The position numbers were made by a program, and so were the translations under genes. Positions 28,570-39,039 of a stretch of DNA of 64,000 nucleotides are shown here, in pieces (position 1 is the stretch's first letter; each line of letters begins with the position of its first letter). Source of the stretch: Paremcibacter congregatus (GTDB lineage: Bacteria > Pseudomonadota > Alphaproteobacteria > Sphingomonadales > Emcibacteraceae); NCBI RefSeq assembly GCF_006385135.1, contig NZ_CP041025.1, forward strand, positions 1,829,501 to 1,893,500, in the 5' to 3' direction. The notes under the pieces are model-generated. The model did no database searches and was not told the DNA's origin. It was given only the letters and a program-made list of their open reading frames with translations.

Positions 28570-30408
28570 ATGAGACCTGCTCGTAACTTGAGAATAAAAA
28601 CTATACTGGTTTCTGCCCTCTTATTGGTCACTTTCATTAGCTCAACAGCTGCAATTGTCGTGTTCAAAACAATGGTTACAGATATTTCACAACGCGTCTT
28701 ACCGGAAGAGCGTCTGCTTGGTGATTTGCAGCGTCTCACTTTGCAAATGATGCAGAAGTACAAGGTGATATTGCTGAATCCAGGCCAATATGAGAAATCG
28801 GAGTTTGATGTCCTGATCTCTGAAATGGAAAATCTTAAAGCCGACTTTATAAAAAACCAGTCTGCTCATCAGGAGAATATACAGTTCATCTCAAAGATAG
28901 ATTATCTTCATCAGGAATTGATACTATTGAGCCAGAAAGCCATATCAGACCGTCAGATTAAAATCGCTCTGATGAAAAAAATTCCACAATTACAGCAGAA
29001 AATAAACCTTCTTGAAACCGCACCGCCTCTCTCTCTTGCCACGACCTATTTGTCACATGTATTAGCCTATGCCGCTGCGCCCGCCTCTGACACAGCGACG
29101 GGTCTTGCCACAGAACAAGAGAAACTTTCCCTGTATGAACCTGAGGAGCAGATAGATGGCGACCTTGTCACGAGGATCGTTGCGACAGGCAAGGCAGCTG
29201 TATCCGCCACGAAAACCCTTAACAACACAATCAAAATTATGGAACAAAGAGAAAGACAGTTGCTGGATATATTTGTCCACGAAATGGGAAAGGTTACCTT
29301 TGAAACCAATGCGGCATTACAGAAGAATTTTTACGTTCTCCTGATCATTCTTGGTGCTATTGTTTTTATAACTGCCATAATTGCCTATCTTTTCTCGGAA
29401 TATCTTATTCAGCCGTTGAGGGGTCTCAGCCATGCTGCAGAGAAATTGGGAGAAGGTAACCTGAATGTAAGAGTGCCTGTTAACAGAACGGACGAGATTG
29501 CTGATATGGCGATTGCCTTCAACCGCATGGCGTCCCGGTTACAGCAGAATATGGCTGAACAAAAATCGGCTGAAAAAGCACTCTATTTGTTGAATAAGGA
29601 AATGTCACGTAAAAGCGAAGCCCTCACCCTTATTGCCGAAGATCTGCGAAAAACCCGGGATCAGGCCAGAGCGGCCGATCGGGCTAAATCAGAGTTTCTG
29701 GCGGCGATGAGCCATGAATTACGTACGCCGCTTAATGCAATTATCGGTTTTTCAGAAATGATTATGCATGAGCAATTCGGCGCGATGGAGAATAAAAAGT
29801 ACCTTGAATACAGTAAGGATATTAACGATTCCGGCCTTAATCTCCTGACATTAATCAATGATATCCTCGACCTCTCGAAAGTTGAATATGGCACGGAAGA
29901 AGTGCAGGAGGACTATGTCGATGTTGACGAATTATGCCGCGGAATTCTAAGGGTAATACGTCAACGGGCTATTGAAAGTCGTATTGCCCTGAAGTGTACC
30001 GTTGAGGCTAAATTGCCTCTGCTACTGTGTGATAATCGAAAGATGAAACAGGTGTTGATGAATTTATTGCGCAATGCGATTAAATTTACCCCGATGCAAG
30101 GCGACGTGTCTCTAAAATGTTTCAGCGGCGAGCACGGTGAAATGATGTTTCAAATCATTGATACCGGTATAGGTATTTCGCCAAAAGATCTTCCCAAGGC
30201 CATGTCTCATTTTGGGCAGGTTGACAGCGGCTTGAACCGGCGTCACCTAGGGACAGGACTAGGCCTGCCCCTGGCGAAAAGTCTGGTAGAACTTCACGGT
30301 GGCACTTTAAATGTGCACAGTATTGTTAAAAAAGGCACAACGGTGACAGTCACCCTGCCCGCCAACCGTTGCAGCTTTTCAGATTTGCATCACCGCAAGA
30401 AAGCCTGA
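28570..30408 (+). CDS. Membrane sensor histidine kinase with HAMP domain
   Basis: A two-component sensor. It has a transmembrane segment at residues 12-30, a periplasmic helical region to about 255, a second membrane segment (LLIILGAIVFITAIIAYLF), then HAMP (about 280-330). HisKA follows with the phosphoacceptor in MSHELRTPLNAI (about 380), then HATPase with the N box LLRNAIKF, DTGIGI and GTGLGLPLAKS. No receiver domain and no adjacent response regulator are present, so its partner is elsewhere. The HisKA sequence resembles DivJ/PleC-type kinases, but the assignment stops at the class. Confidence 0.92.
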   Translation: MRPARNLRIKTILVSALLLVTFISSTAAIVVFKTMVTDISQRVLPEERLLGDLQRLTLQMMQKYKVILLNPGQYEKSEFDVLISEMENLKADFIKNQSAHQENIQFISKIDYLHQELILLSQKAISDRQIKIALMKKIPQLQQKINLLETAPPLSLATTYLSHVLAYAAAPASDTATGLATEQEKLSLYEPEEQIDGDLVTRIVATGKAAVSATKTLNNTIKIMEQRERQLLDIFVHEMGKVTFETNAALQKNFYVLLIILGAIVFITAIIAYLFSEYLIQPLRGLSHAAEKLGEGNLNVRVPVNRTDEIADMAIAFNRMASRLQQNMAEQKSAEKALYLLNKEMSRKSEALTLIAEDLRKTRDQARAADRAKSEFLAAMSHELRTPLNAIIGFSEMIMHEQFGAMENKKYLEYSKDINDSGLNLLTLINDILDLSKVEYGTEEVQEDYVDVDELCRGILRVIRQRAIESRIALKCTVEAKLPLLLCDNRKMKQVLMNLLRNAIKFTPMQGDVSLKCFSGEHGEMMFQIIDTGIGISPKDLPKAMSHFGQVDSGLNRRHLGTGLGLPLAKSLVELHGGTLNVHSIVKKGTTVTVTLPANRCSFSDLHHRKKA

Positions 30409-30411
30409 TTT

Positions 30412-33171
30412 TTACTCGACAATCTTGCCATCTGCATCAACGACCGTAACGTCCCCCAGATCAAGGTCTCGGATTTTCTGCTCGATTTTGCTCAAATCTC
30501 CAACGACAATCCAGGTTATTGCGTCCGGATGAAGGATATCCTGTGCCGTTTTATAGATGGTTTCGGCGTTCAGAGCCTGATATTTCGCCGGCAGAGTAAT
30601 GGCATAATCATGGGCCCTGCCCTTATTGGCGTTATCCATCATATACCCGAGCAAAGCGCTGCCGCTTTCGAACTTACCCGGCAAGGTCAGAATCTTGCTT
30701 TTCCGGATCAGGGCAAGTTCTTCTTCGGTCGGCGGCATGTCCGTACGGATATTGCGCACTTCCTTCAGAACTTCCTGCATGGCTTCAGCGGTTTTGTCGA
30801 TCTGCACCGGGGCGCTGAACAAGTAAAGCCCCTGTGCCTTGGCATCAAACAGACCGCTATAAGCGCCATAAGCCCAGCCTTTGTCTTCACGTAAGTTCAT
30901 ATTCAGGCGGGAAGAGAAGTTTCCACCAAGAACCTCATTCAGGGCCTTGATGTTAAACATGCGGTCATCGGCATTGGAGGGCGCCAGATGACCCGCAAGG
31001 ATTGACGCCTGAGGAGAACCCGGCTTGTCGACCAGAAGAATCCGTGTTTTATCCTGAAGGGCAACAGGGGGCAGAACTTTCTTCCCGGCGGATGTTTTGG
31101 GGGTTTTCCAGTCTCCGAAGTGTTTTTCCAATACTGGTGTGATGGCGTCGAGAGTGGTATCGCCGACGACAAAAATCGTCGCCTTGTCCGGTCTGATCCA
31201 GGCATCGTTAAAGGCAAACAGGTCTTCTCGGGTCATGGCCTTGATCGAGGCCTCAGTTCCGGTTGAATTGAGACCGTATGGATGATCAGGTCCATATACG
31301 GTTTTGGTCAGCAGATTCATGGTGATTGACCGGGGGTTAACTTTTGCCTGTTCGATCTGGTTGAGAATAATCGCCCGGTCGCGTTCAAGGTCTTCCGGCC
31401 GATAGCCGGGGTTTTGCACAACATCGGCCCAGAGCGCAATGGACGGATTCAGGTTTTTCTTTAAAGCAGAGAGAGAAATACTTGAACTGTCACGATTATT
31501 GCTAAACCCAATATCCGCTCCGAGCATCTCCTTGCGGTTGGCCATTTCCAGGGAAGTCAGGCTCTTTGTGCCTTCATTCATCAGACCAAAAGCAAAGTTG
31601 GCCGCGCCTTCTTTCCCGGGAACGTCGGTCGAACGCCCGGCGTCGAATTGAATACTCATATTAACCACAGGTACGGCATGTCGTTCGGCGAGCACCACGG
31701 TAATACCGTTTGACAGCGTGGTTTTTTGCAATTCGGGCAGTTGTAAATCGGCGGTTTTGGTCATGGCCGGCATTACACTTCGATCAGCAGTCGCGGTTGT
31801 CGCTTTATGATCACCATGTGGGAGAATGGTCAGCTGATGAGAACCGTCCGATAACCATTTCTGTGCGGTATTCTGCACCGCTTTCCGGCTGGCGCCATTC
31901 ATCCAGGCGAGAGACCTGTTGATGAAATTGGGATCATTGGCATACAGTTGCCCTTTGGCCAGCATGCGCCCCTTTCCTGATACGGATTCCAGCGATCGAA
32001 TGGTGTCACCATCAAGGATGGCTTTCACGCGCTTAAGTTCGTTCTTTTCCGGGCCATTTTCAAGAAATTCCGCCAGGGTTTTCTCAATGATCTGCTTGAC
32101 CTGATCAACATCAGTGTCAGGTTTCAGGGTGGCGGAGATAGAGAAAATACTGGCAAGTTCGAATTTCTGGACATAGGCCGAAACAGCGGTTGCCAGTTTC
32201 ATTTCATGCACCAGTTTTTTATATAACCGTGCATTTTTACCATTGCCGAGCACGGCGCTCGTCAGGGTCAGTTCCGCCACATCCTGACTTGTGCGTCCGG
32301 GCACGGCCCACAGATAACGCACCTGCGGCTGTGGCACCTTATCATACATGACTTCGGTGGTGTTTTCTGTACGGTTCGGCACCCAGGACGTCTTCCGTGT
32401 GAGCGGCACCCCGGGATTAACATCGGCAAAATAGGCGTTCATTTTGGCTTTGGCGGTTTCAACATCAATGTCCCCGGCAAGCACGACAACCGCATTGGTG
32501 GCGCCGTAATATTTTGTGAACCAGCCTTTGACATCTTCCAGGCTGGCGTTGCTCAGATCTTCCATAGAACCGATGGTTGAATGATGATAGGGGTGCTCTT
32601 TGGGGAACAGTCCTTCAGCTTCCAGGTATTCCGCCATGGCGTAAGGGCGATTGTCCCCCTGCCGTTTCTCATTCTTCACCACATCCCGTTGTTCATCAAG
32701 TTTTTCCTGACTGATGGCGCCGAGAAGATGCCCCATACGTTCGGATTCCATCCATAACGCCCGGTCAAGCCCGCCTGTGGGGACGGTCTGATAATAGTTA
32801 GTGCGATCAAGCCAGGTGGTGCCGTTCATGCCTGTGGCGCCGATTTCCTGAAGCGGTTTGAAATAATCTTTGTCATAGTTTTCGGTGCCGTTAAACATCA
32901 GATGCTCAAACAGATGGGCAAAGCCGGTTTTGCCCTCAGGCTCGTCCTTGGAGCCCACATGATACCAAACACCGACAAAAACGACGGGAGCCTTGTGATC
33001 TTCATGGACGATGACGGTCAGGCCGTTATCAAGGGTGAATTTTTGATGGTCTAGCTGAATGGCGTCCGCGACGCGACTTTCTGCCGCATAGACAGGGGTC
33101 TGAAAAGCAGGATAGGTCGGGCTCATTACCAAGCCTGCGGCTGCCGCCAGACAAAGATATTTAAATTTCAT
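30412..33171 (-). CDS. M16 family zinc metallopeptidase, exported, two-domain
   Basis: A 919-residue peptidase with a signal peptide (AAAAGLVMSPTYPAFQTPVYA). The first domain has the inverted zinc motif HLFEH (about residue 87) with downstream Glu; the second half (starting near LPELQKTTLSNGITVVL) lacks HxxEH, where AANFAFGLMNEGTKS stands instead, as usual for the non-catalytic half of this family. Probably periplasmic peptide degradation. It is convergent with the histidine kinase gene, 3 bases apart. Confidence 0.92.
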   Translation of the reverse strand: MKFKYLCLAAAAGLVMSPTYPAFQTPVYAAESRVADAIQLDHQKFTLDNGLTVIVHEDHKAPVVFVGVWYHVGSKDEPEGKTGFAHLFEHLMFNGTENYDKDYFKPLQEIGATGMNGTTWLDRTNYYQTVPTGGLDRALWMESERMGHLLGAISQEKLDEQRDVVKNEKRQGDNRPYAMAEYLEAEGLFPKEHPYHHSTIGSMEDLSNASLEDVKGWFTKYYGATNAVVVLAGDIDVETAKAKMNAYFADVNPGVPLTRKTSWVPNRTENTTEVMYDKVPQPQVRYLWAVPGRTSQDVAELTLTSAVLGNGKNARLYKKLVHEMKLATAVSAYVQKFELASIFSISATLKPDTDVDQVKQIIEKTLAEFLENGPEKNELKRVKAILDGDTIRSLESVSGKGRMLAKGQLYANDPNFINRSLAWMNGASRKAVQNTAQKWLSDGSHQLTILPHGDHKATTATADRSVMPAMTKTADLQLPELQKTTLSNGITVVLAERHAVPVVNMSIQFDAGRSTDVPGKEGAANFAFGLMNEGTKSLTSLEMANRKEMLGADIGFSNNRDSSSISLSALKKNLNPSIALWADVVQNPGYRPEDLERDRAIILNQIEQAKVNPRSITMNLLTKTVYGPDHPYGLNSTGTEASIKAMTREDLFAFNDAWIRPDKATIFVVGDTTLDAITPVLEKHFGDWKTPKTSAGKKVLPPVALQDKTRILLVDKPGSPQASILAGHLAPSNADDRMFNIKALNEVLGGNFSSRLNMNLREDKGWAYGAYSGLFDAKAQGLYLFSAPVQIDKTAEAMQEVLKEVRNIRTDMPPTEEELALIRKSKILTLPGKFESGSALLGYMMDNANKGRAHDYAITLPAKYQALNAETIYKTAQDILHPDAITWIVVGDLSKIEQKIRDLDLGDVTVVDADGKIVE

Positions 33172-33364
33172 GATGGTTCAGTCCTCTGGTATTTGTTTTA
33201 ATTGGTTATTACCCCTACACCCATAAGACGAAATGATGGCATAAATATTATCAGGTTAAAATCATTATTTTGAAATTCACCCGAGAGATTTGAGATGTAT
33301 TTGTCTTCCATTCCGGCTATACAGGGCCGATAATCGCCACTATGACTGCAAAAGAAGGCCTGTA

Positions 33365-34015
33365 ATGTTATTTGAGTATGCCCCGCCAACCACCCCTCTT
33401 CAGGTCCTGCATCAGGATAAGGATATCGTGGTGTTAAACAAACCCAGCGGTTTGTTGTCCGTTCCGGGGCGGCAGGAGCATATGAAGGACAGTCTCAGTC
33501 TGCGGGTGCAGGCGCAGTTCCCCACGGCGACTGTTGTGCACCGGCTGGACATGGACACATCCGGCATTATCGTCATGGCGCTGAACATTGAAGCCCATCG
33601 TCATATCAGCATGCAGTTTGAAAAACGTTATACGGAAAAATCCTATATCGCTCATCTGCATGGCGCTGTCGCTGATGAAGAAGGTGAAATTGATCTGCCT
33701 TTGATTCTGGACTGGCCCAACCGGCCGCACCATATGGTCGATCACGAAAATGGCAAACAGGCCCTCACCCGCTGGAAAATCCTTGCCCGGGGCGATGGTT
33801 TCACCCGGGTGGCTTTTTATCCGGTTACCGGCCGCACCCACCAATTACGGGTTCACAGTCAGGCCATTGGCCATCCAATCCTCGGTGACACGCTGTACGC
33901 CACCGAAGAGGCCCTGAAAATGGCGGATCGTTTGCTGTTGCATGCGGAAGTCCTGACCATCACCCATCCTTACAGCAAGGAAAAAATGACCTTCAGCACC
34001 CCGGCTGAATTCTAA
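33365..34015 (+). CDS. RluA family RNA pseudouridine synthase
   Basis: It converts uridine to pseudouridine in rRNA and/or tRNA. The catalytic motif HRLDMDTSGI (about residue 59) contains the Asp nucleophile. The GRTHQLRVH motif follows (about 157). No S4 domain is present, and the length of 216 residues fits RluA itself. I start at ATG 33365; the longer open frame from 33290 adds residues unlike the family. Confidence 0.92.
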   Translation: MLFEYAPPTTPLQVLHQDKDIVVLNKPSGLLSVPGRQEHMKDSLSLRVQAQFPTATVVHRLDMDTSGIIVMALNIEAHRHISMQFEKRYTEKSYIAHLHGAVADEEGEIDLPLILDWPNRPHHMVDHENGKQALTRWKILARGDGFTRVAFYPVTGRTHQLRVHSQAIGHPILGDTLYATEEALKMADRLLLHAEVLTITHPYSKEKMTFSTPAEF

Positions 34016-34018
34016 TTT

Positions 34019-36544
34019 TTAGGCATTACGCAATACCTGTGCCGGCCGCGCCGACATGGCAAGCCAGATACTGACTATGCCAAAGGCCAGGGTGGCGAGG
34101 ATACTTACCCCGACAGTATTAACTGGTATATACACGGGCAAAAGCCAGGTCATTTCCATCACAAAGACAATCACGCTATAGGCGGCGACCGTTCCCAACA
34201 GGATTGCGATGCCTCCGGTGAGCAGGCCAAGCAAAATAAATTCAATAATGTAGGCTTTAAGGATATCCAGCCGGGTGGCGCCGACAATTTTCAGCACCGC
34301 GGCATCATAAATACGGGTACGATGCCCGGCGGAGATCGCCCCGGCCAGAACCAGAATACCTGACATAATGGTAATCGCGGCCATAAAGTCGATGGCGGTT
34401 GCTATCTTGGCCATGATTTCCAGGGCGCTTCCCAAAACATCCTTGGTGCGGATGAGTGACACACTGGGGAACCGACCTGTAAGTTCGCGGTAAATCTCCG
34501 GCTCCTGATCTGCCACGGTTTTGGCTGTTCCAACATAGGTAAAGGGCGCGTTGGCCAGAGTATTGGGATCAACAATCATCACATAGTTGATGTCAAAACT
34601 TTCCCAGTCAAAATCGCGGATCGACATGATCGGCAGGGTGAAATCGCGGCCCAATATATTCAAGGTGATCTCGTCATTGACTTTCAGGTCCATGGCGTCC
34701 GCCATCTGTTTCGAGATGGAGACCCGTGGGGCGCCTGTGTAATCCTCAGGCCACCACTCCCCCGCAACAATTTTGTTATTGGGTGGCGGTGTTGCCGAGA
34801 AACTTATTCCGCGGTCACCACGCAGTATCCAGCGGCCCTCCGGTTTGGCTTTTACATCCTTGGATGGCACTCCCTTGACCTGCGTCACTCTTCCGCGCAG
34901 GTTAGGCACCATGCGATAACTCTCAACTCCTTCGCGTTCTTCAAAGTAGCGGGTAAAAACTTCCTTTTGGCTTTTTTGCACATCAATGAAGAAGAAAGAG
35001 GCCGCGTCCCCCTTTACCCGATCATTGATTTCCCGGATCATATTATTTTCGATCAGGGCGACTGCCGTAAACAGGATCAGGCCCAGACCAAGGGACAAAA
35101 CGATTGAGTTTGTCGCATTTCCAGGGCGATACATGTTGCTAATGGCGATGCGGAAAATGGGATTGTGGGGCCGTGGAAGACGTTTCGCCAGCCATTTGGC
35201 CAAACTGGCGGCGCCGTACAGAATAACAAACACCACGGCGGTTCCGGCAAGCAGTGCGGCGGTGATCGCCTTGAACTGTGAGGTATAAACAACCAAGGTC
35301 AAAAGACACAGACCAATACCCCCAATCGTCACGATATAAGGTAAGGATTGACGGATACGTCCCTTAGGACTGACCGTTTGGCGAAACAGGCGGGCCGCCG
35401 GGGTCTGAACCGCCTTGCCCAGGGGCCAGAGGGTAAAGACCGCCGCTATCGCCCCGCTATAGAGTGCCGCGAGTATCAATGGCTTGATCTGCAGGCCCAT
35501 CTCCAGATCAACCTGCAGGCTATTCTTCAGGACATCCCCGAACATCAGGGGAAGCAGTCCGCCAACAAGCAGTCCCGCCATGATGGCGAAGGCGGCGATC
35601 AACATGATCTGTCCAAGATAAATCAGCAGAATTGTCCGGCTTGTCGCCCCAAGAATTTTATAGGTGGCGATGGTGTCGGTCTTGCTCTCCAGATAGGTGC
35701 GAACACCGTTACTGACCCCGACGCCCCCCACCAGCAAGGCGGTGAGGCCGACCAGGGTCATGAATTGCCCCATGCGACTGACGAAACGTCGCAGACTTGA
35801 GCCACCACTGTTATGATCCCGCACCCGCCAGGCCTGATCGGGAAAACTTTCCTTGAGCTCGTCACGGAATGTTTCTAGCGCCACGCCGTCAAAAAGCCTG
35901 ATACGGGTATGATACCGCACCAGACTGCCCGGCTTGATCAAAGTGTTGTCAAACAGGCTGTCAAGCGCGACAATCGCGCCTGGCGCAAGTTGCAGTCCCT
36001 GATTATTGGCGTCTGGTTCCTTTTTGATCAGGCCACGCACCTGATAGAGTTTTGTACCAAGTTTGACGTCTCCGTCGAGGGATATACCAAGTCGAGTGGC
36101 GAGAGGTTCTGACAGAATGATGCCCCAACGTCCCCCCTGCTTGCCAAGCATGAGCGGGCCGTAGTCGCCTTGTTCCAGCTCCAGCTCACCATAGAGGGGA
36201 TAATGGGTGTCCACACCTTTCAAATCCACCAGGCTGCTTTTGTCTGTCGTATGAGCCATACTGCGCAGGGTGGCAATTTCGGAAAGTTCCCCTCTTTTTT
36301 CCAGAAAAATACGCTCTTCAGGTGTCAGGCGTTTTTGTGTCAGGCTGATCTGGACGTCCCCCCCCAGAAAAGTGCGCCCGTCCTCTTCTATGCTGTTGGA
36401 AATATTGCTGGTGACAGAACCGACACCGGCAATAATCGCGGTGCCAAGAAACAGGCTGGCGATAAAAATCTTGAAATTTTTAAATGCCGCCCGGGATTCC
36501 CGCCAGGCGAAACGAAAGGCCGTTGAGGCTGGATTTCCGGTCAT
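34019..36544 (-). CDS. ABC transporter permease, YbbP-like (FtsX domains)
   Basis: An 841-residue membrane protein: an N-terminal membrane segment (IFIASLFLGTAIIAG), a large periplasmic domain, a block of FtsX-type segments (about 260-370), further membrane segments near 400-445 and 470-490, a second periplasmic domain, and a final FtsX block (about 710-840). It partners with the ATPase gene, whose stop overlaps its start. With TesA divergent, the set equals the E. coli ybbP-ybbA-tesA locus. The substrate is unknown; lipids or lipoproteins are possible. Confidence 0.9.
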   Translation of the reverse strand: MTGNPASTAFRFAWRESRAAFKNFKIFIASLFLGTAIIAGVGSVTSNISNSIEEDGRTFLGGDVQISLTQKRLTPEERIFLEKRGELSEIATLRSMAHTTDKSSLVDLKGVDTHYPLYGELELEQGDYGPLMLGKQGGRWGIILSEPLATRLGISLDGDVKLGTKLYQVRGLIKKEPDANNQGLQLAPGAIVALDSLFDNTLIKPGSLVRYHTRIRLFDGVALETFRDELKESFPDQAWRVRDHNSGGSSLRRFVSRMGQFMTLVGLTALLVGGVGVSNGVRTYLESKTDTIATYKILGATSRTILLIYLGQIMLIAAFAIMAGLLVGGLLPLMFGDVLKNSLQVDLEMGLQIKPLILAALYSGAIAAVFTLWPLGKAVQTPAARLFRQTVSPKGRIRQSLPYIVTIGGIGLCLLTLVVYTSQFKAITAALLAGTAVVFVILYGAASLAKWLAKRLPRPHNPIFRIAISNMYRPGNATNSIVLSLGLGLILFTAVALIENNMIREINDRVKGDAASFFFIDVQKSQKEVFTRYFEEREGVESYRMVPNLRGRVTQVKGVPSKDVKAKPEGRWILRGDRGISFSATPPPNNKIVAGEWWPEDYTGAPRVSISKQMADAMDLKVNDEITLNILGRDFTLPIMSIRDFDWESFDINYVMIVDPNTLANAPFTYVGTAKTVADQEPEIYRELTGRFPSVSLIRTKDVLGSALEIMAKIATAIDFMAAITIMSGILVLAGAISAGHRTRIYDAAVLKIVGATRLDILKAYIIEFILLGLLTGGIAILLGTVAAYSVIVFVMEMTWLLPVYIPVNTVGVSILATLAFGIVSIWLAMSARPAQVLRNA

Positions 36545-37254
36545 TCCGCCACCTTGCCGGTTGCATCTTTCAAGGGGGCGGTTTCGGCAATCAGGCCGTC
36601 CTGAATATGCAGGATGCGGTCACAATGATTGGCGACTTCCGTGTCATGGGTAATCAGAATAAGGGTCGTGTTGAACGTCTTCTGCAGATTGAAAATCAAT
36701 TCAACAATTTTGTGTCCCGTTTTGCCATCCAGATTGCCTGTAGGCTCATCAGCAAAGATGATTTTGGGGTTGGGCGCCAGCGCTCTGGCGATGGCGACCC
36801 GTTGCTGTTCCCCGCCGGAAAGCTGTGTCGGGTAGTGATGAATGCGGTGCGACAATCCCACATGGCCAAGCGCCTCTTCGGCAATCTTAAAAGCATCCTT
36901 GCGGCCGGCGAGTTCCAACGGCACCGCGACATTTTCCAGCGCCGTCATGGTCGGGATCAAATGAAACGACTGCAGTACAATACCGATATTATCCCGGCGA
37001 AACAGGGCGAGCTGGTCTTCACTCATATTATCCAGGCAATGGTCGTTTATGGTTACGGAACCGGCGGTCTGTTTTTCAAGACCCGTCATCAGGGACAGCA
37101 GACTGGATTTGCCCGACCCGGACGGCCCGAGGATCGCCACCGATGTCCCCTCGTCAATGTTCAGATTTACGCCCTTGAGAATGTCGACCTGATGGCCTTC
37201 CCCTTGAAAAGACAGAAAAAGGTCCAAAATCTGTAATATCGGCGTATCTGGCAT
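36541..37254 (-). CDS. ABC transporter ATP-binding protein, YbbA-like
   Basis: An ATPase of the LolD/MacB-type group with Walker [11 protein letters not shown] (about residue 41), signature [14 protein letters not shown] (about 145) and Walker B IIFADEP. The length of 237 residues is normal. It overlaps the permease gene by 4 bases and is divergent from tesA across only 34 bases, so the promoters must overlap. Confidence 0.93.
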   Translation of the reverse strand: MPDTPILQILDLFLSFQGEGHQVDILKGVNLNIDEGTSVAILGPSGSGKSSLLSLMTGLEKQTAGSVTINDHCLDNMSEDQLALFRRDNIGIVLQSFHLIPTMTALENVAVPLELAGRKDAFKIAEEALGHVGLSHRIHHYPTQLSGGEQQRVAIARALAPNPKIIFADEPTGNLDGKTGHKIVELIFNLQKTFNTTLILITHDTEVANHCDRILHIQDGLIAETAPLKDATGKVAE

Positions 37255-37288
37255 AATGTTCTCATATAAATTTGTATTAAGGTGTTAA

Positions 37289-37951
37289 ATGTATAACAGT
37301 ATATCTATGTATACTTTAAAAATAATCAAACGGATTGCGGTAGTCGCACTTTTTTTCACGGTAAGTAGTGGCGCAGTGATGGCAAAAGACTATCAGGTTT
37401 TGGCCTTTGGCGACAGCCTGACTGCCGGGTATGGTTTGGCGAAAGAAGATGGTTTTACGGCCCAATTGCAAAAATATTTGCGGGATCAAGGGCATCAAGT
37501 TACCATTATTAACGCGGGTGTATCCGGGAATACAACGTCTGGCGGTCTGGCGCGACTGGAATGGAGTCTGGCAGGAACGCAGGGTGGCAAGCCGGATCTT
37601 GTGTTGCTGGCCCTGGGAGGTAATGACGCCTTGCGCGGTATTGACCCGGCCATTTCCCGGGCAAATATGGACAAGATGCTGACCATTCTGCAAAAGGCAA
37701 ACATTGACACCCTGATCCTCGGCATGATGGCGCCGCCTAATATGGGCGAGGATTATGAAAATAAATTCAACACCATTTTTCCGGATTTGGCGGAAAAATA
37801 TAAGGTTGACCTGTATCCTTTCTTTCTGGACGGCGTTGCCGGGGATTTATCGCTTAATCAGGGGGATGCCATGCATCCCAATGCCCAAGGGGTCCAGGCC
37901 GTCGTTCGCAGGATTGCACCGATCATTATCGATAAACTTCTTACCCCTTGA
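37289..37951 (+). CDS. tesA: Arylesterase / lysophospholipase, TesA-like SGNH hydrolase
   Basis: A periplasmic SGNH-type hydrolase. The signal peptide (IAVVALFFTVSSGAVMA) is followed by the GDSL block AFGDSLTAGYG with the nucleophile Ser, then GGND and the DAMHPN block with catalytic Asp and His. Start at ATG 37289 or 37307. Divergent from the YbbA/YbbP pair as in E. coli. Confidence 0.92.
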   Translation: MYNSISMYTLKIIKRIAVVALFFTVSSGAVMAKDYQVLAFGDSLTAGYGLAKEDGFTAQLQKYLRDQGHQVTIINAGVSGNTTSGGLARLEWSLAGTQGGKPDLVLLALGGNDALRGIDPAISRANMDKMLTILQKANIDTLILGMMAPPNMGEDYENKFNTIFPDLAEKYKVDLYPFFLDGVAGDLSLNQGDAMHPNAQGVQAVVRRIAPIIIDKLLTP

Positions 37952-38264
37952 AATCATTGTACGGTTCATCGCAGCAATTCGGCATTTCATCGCAGAGCGC
38001 TATGCAAAGAAAAATCTGCGGGCTATGTCTTATCTCATAGACACAATGATGGTTTGACGATCAAAGCATCACAGAGAATGTCAAGGCAGGTGAAATTACT
38101 TTTAAACGGTAATTACCCCTACTACCCCTCTTACCTGTCTTGCCGAAGCAAGCTCCTTACCCCGGGGCTTGCTTCACTCATTTTAGGGGCTTTTTTTCAG
38201 AAAAATGTCGCGTTGACCAGCGCATTCCGGTTATATCTGTGATGGTAACAACACAGGATATTCC
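37952..38264. other. Intergenic region with strong hairpin
   Basis: No gene is evident. GAAGCAAGCTCC and GGGGCTTGCTTC (38145-38175) form a 12-base stem (one G-U pair) with a 7-base loop, followed after 20 bases by TTTTTTT. It may end the tesA transcript or act as a leader for the next gene. Confidence 0.55.
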
Positions 38265-39035
38265 ATGAAACTCAACAGCTATCATATTGGTTCCGCCGAT
38301 GCCCCGGCCCTGATCATCATCCACGGCCTGTTTGGCTCGGCCAGCAACTTTCGCAGCCTTGCCAAAATTTACAGTGAAGACTTCAGCGTCACGTGTCTTG
38401 ATCTGCGCAATCATGGCGCCTCGCCTCATGACGATGATGTCTCTTTTGACGCCATGGCGGCGGATGTTGTTGAATTTATGGACGATCACGGGATACCACG
38501 GGCCCATATCATGGGGCATTCCCTCGGCGGAAAGGTTGCCATGCAACTGGCGCTTACCCACCCGGATCGCATTGACAAGCTGATTATCGGTGATATAGCC
38601 CCGATTACCTATCCCCATCATCACGATCGTATTTTTGAGGGGTTGCAAGCGGTGCGCGCCGCCCGGCTGACCAGCCGCAAGGAAGCCGAGGCCATTCTCG
38701 CGGAATATGTGCAAATCCCCCAGGTGCGCCTGTTTCTGATGACCAATATGGTGCGGGGTGAGGACCAAGTTTTTGACTGGCGTATCAATGTGGACGGGTT
38801 GCAGCAGAATTATGCCGAATTGGCCAAGGCTCCGACGGGAACCCCCTTTACAGGCAAGAGCTGTTTTATTCGTGGGGAGATGTCCGATTATGTCAAGGAA
38901 ACCACATATGATGTCATTAAGCAGCTCTTCCCCCAAGCGGAAATTGTTACCCTGAAAGGGGCCGGCCACTGGTTACATGCAGAAAAACCGCAAGAATATG
39001 TTAGACTGACACTGGACTTTCTCAAAAAGGACTAG
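38265..39035 (+). CDS. Alpha/beta hydrolase, YbfF-like esterase
   Basis: The oxyanion HGLFGSASNF (about residue 20), the nucleophile elbow GHSLGG (about 85) and the catalytic His in GAGHWLH (about 235) are visible. The order and the LRNHGASPH segment fit the YbfF esterase group. It is 256 residues long and is followed after 4 bases by the reductase gene. Confidence 0.87.
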   Translation: MKLNSYHIGSADAPALIIIHGLFGSASNFRSLAKIYSEDFSVTCLDLRNHGASPHDDDVSFDAMAADVVEFMDDHGIPRAHIMGHSLGGKVAMQLALTHPDRIDKLIIGDIAPITYPHHHDRIFEGLQAVRAARLTSRKEAEAILAEYVQIPQVRLFLMTNMVRGEDQVFDWRINVDGLQQNYAELAKAPTGTPFTGKSCFIRGEMSDYVKETTYDVIKQLFPQAEIVTLKGAGHWLHAEKPQEYVRLTLDFLKKD

Positions 39036-39039
39036 GCAG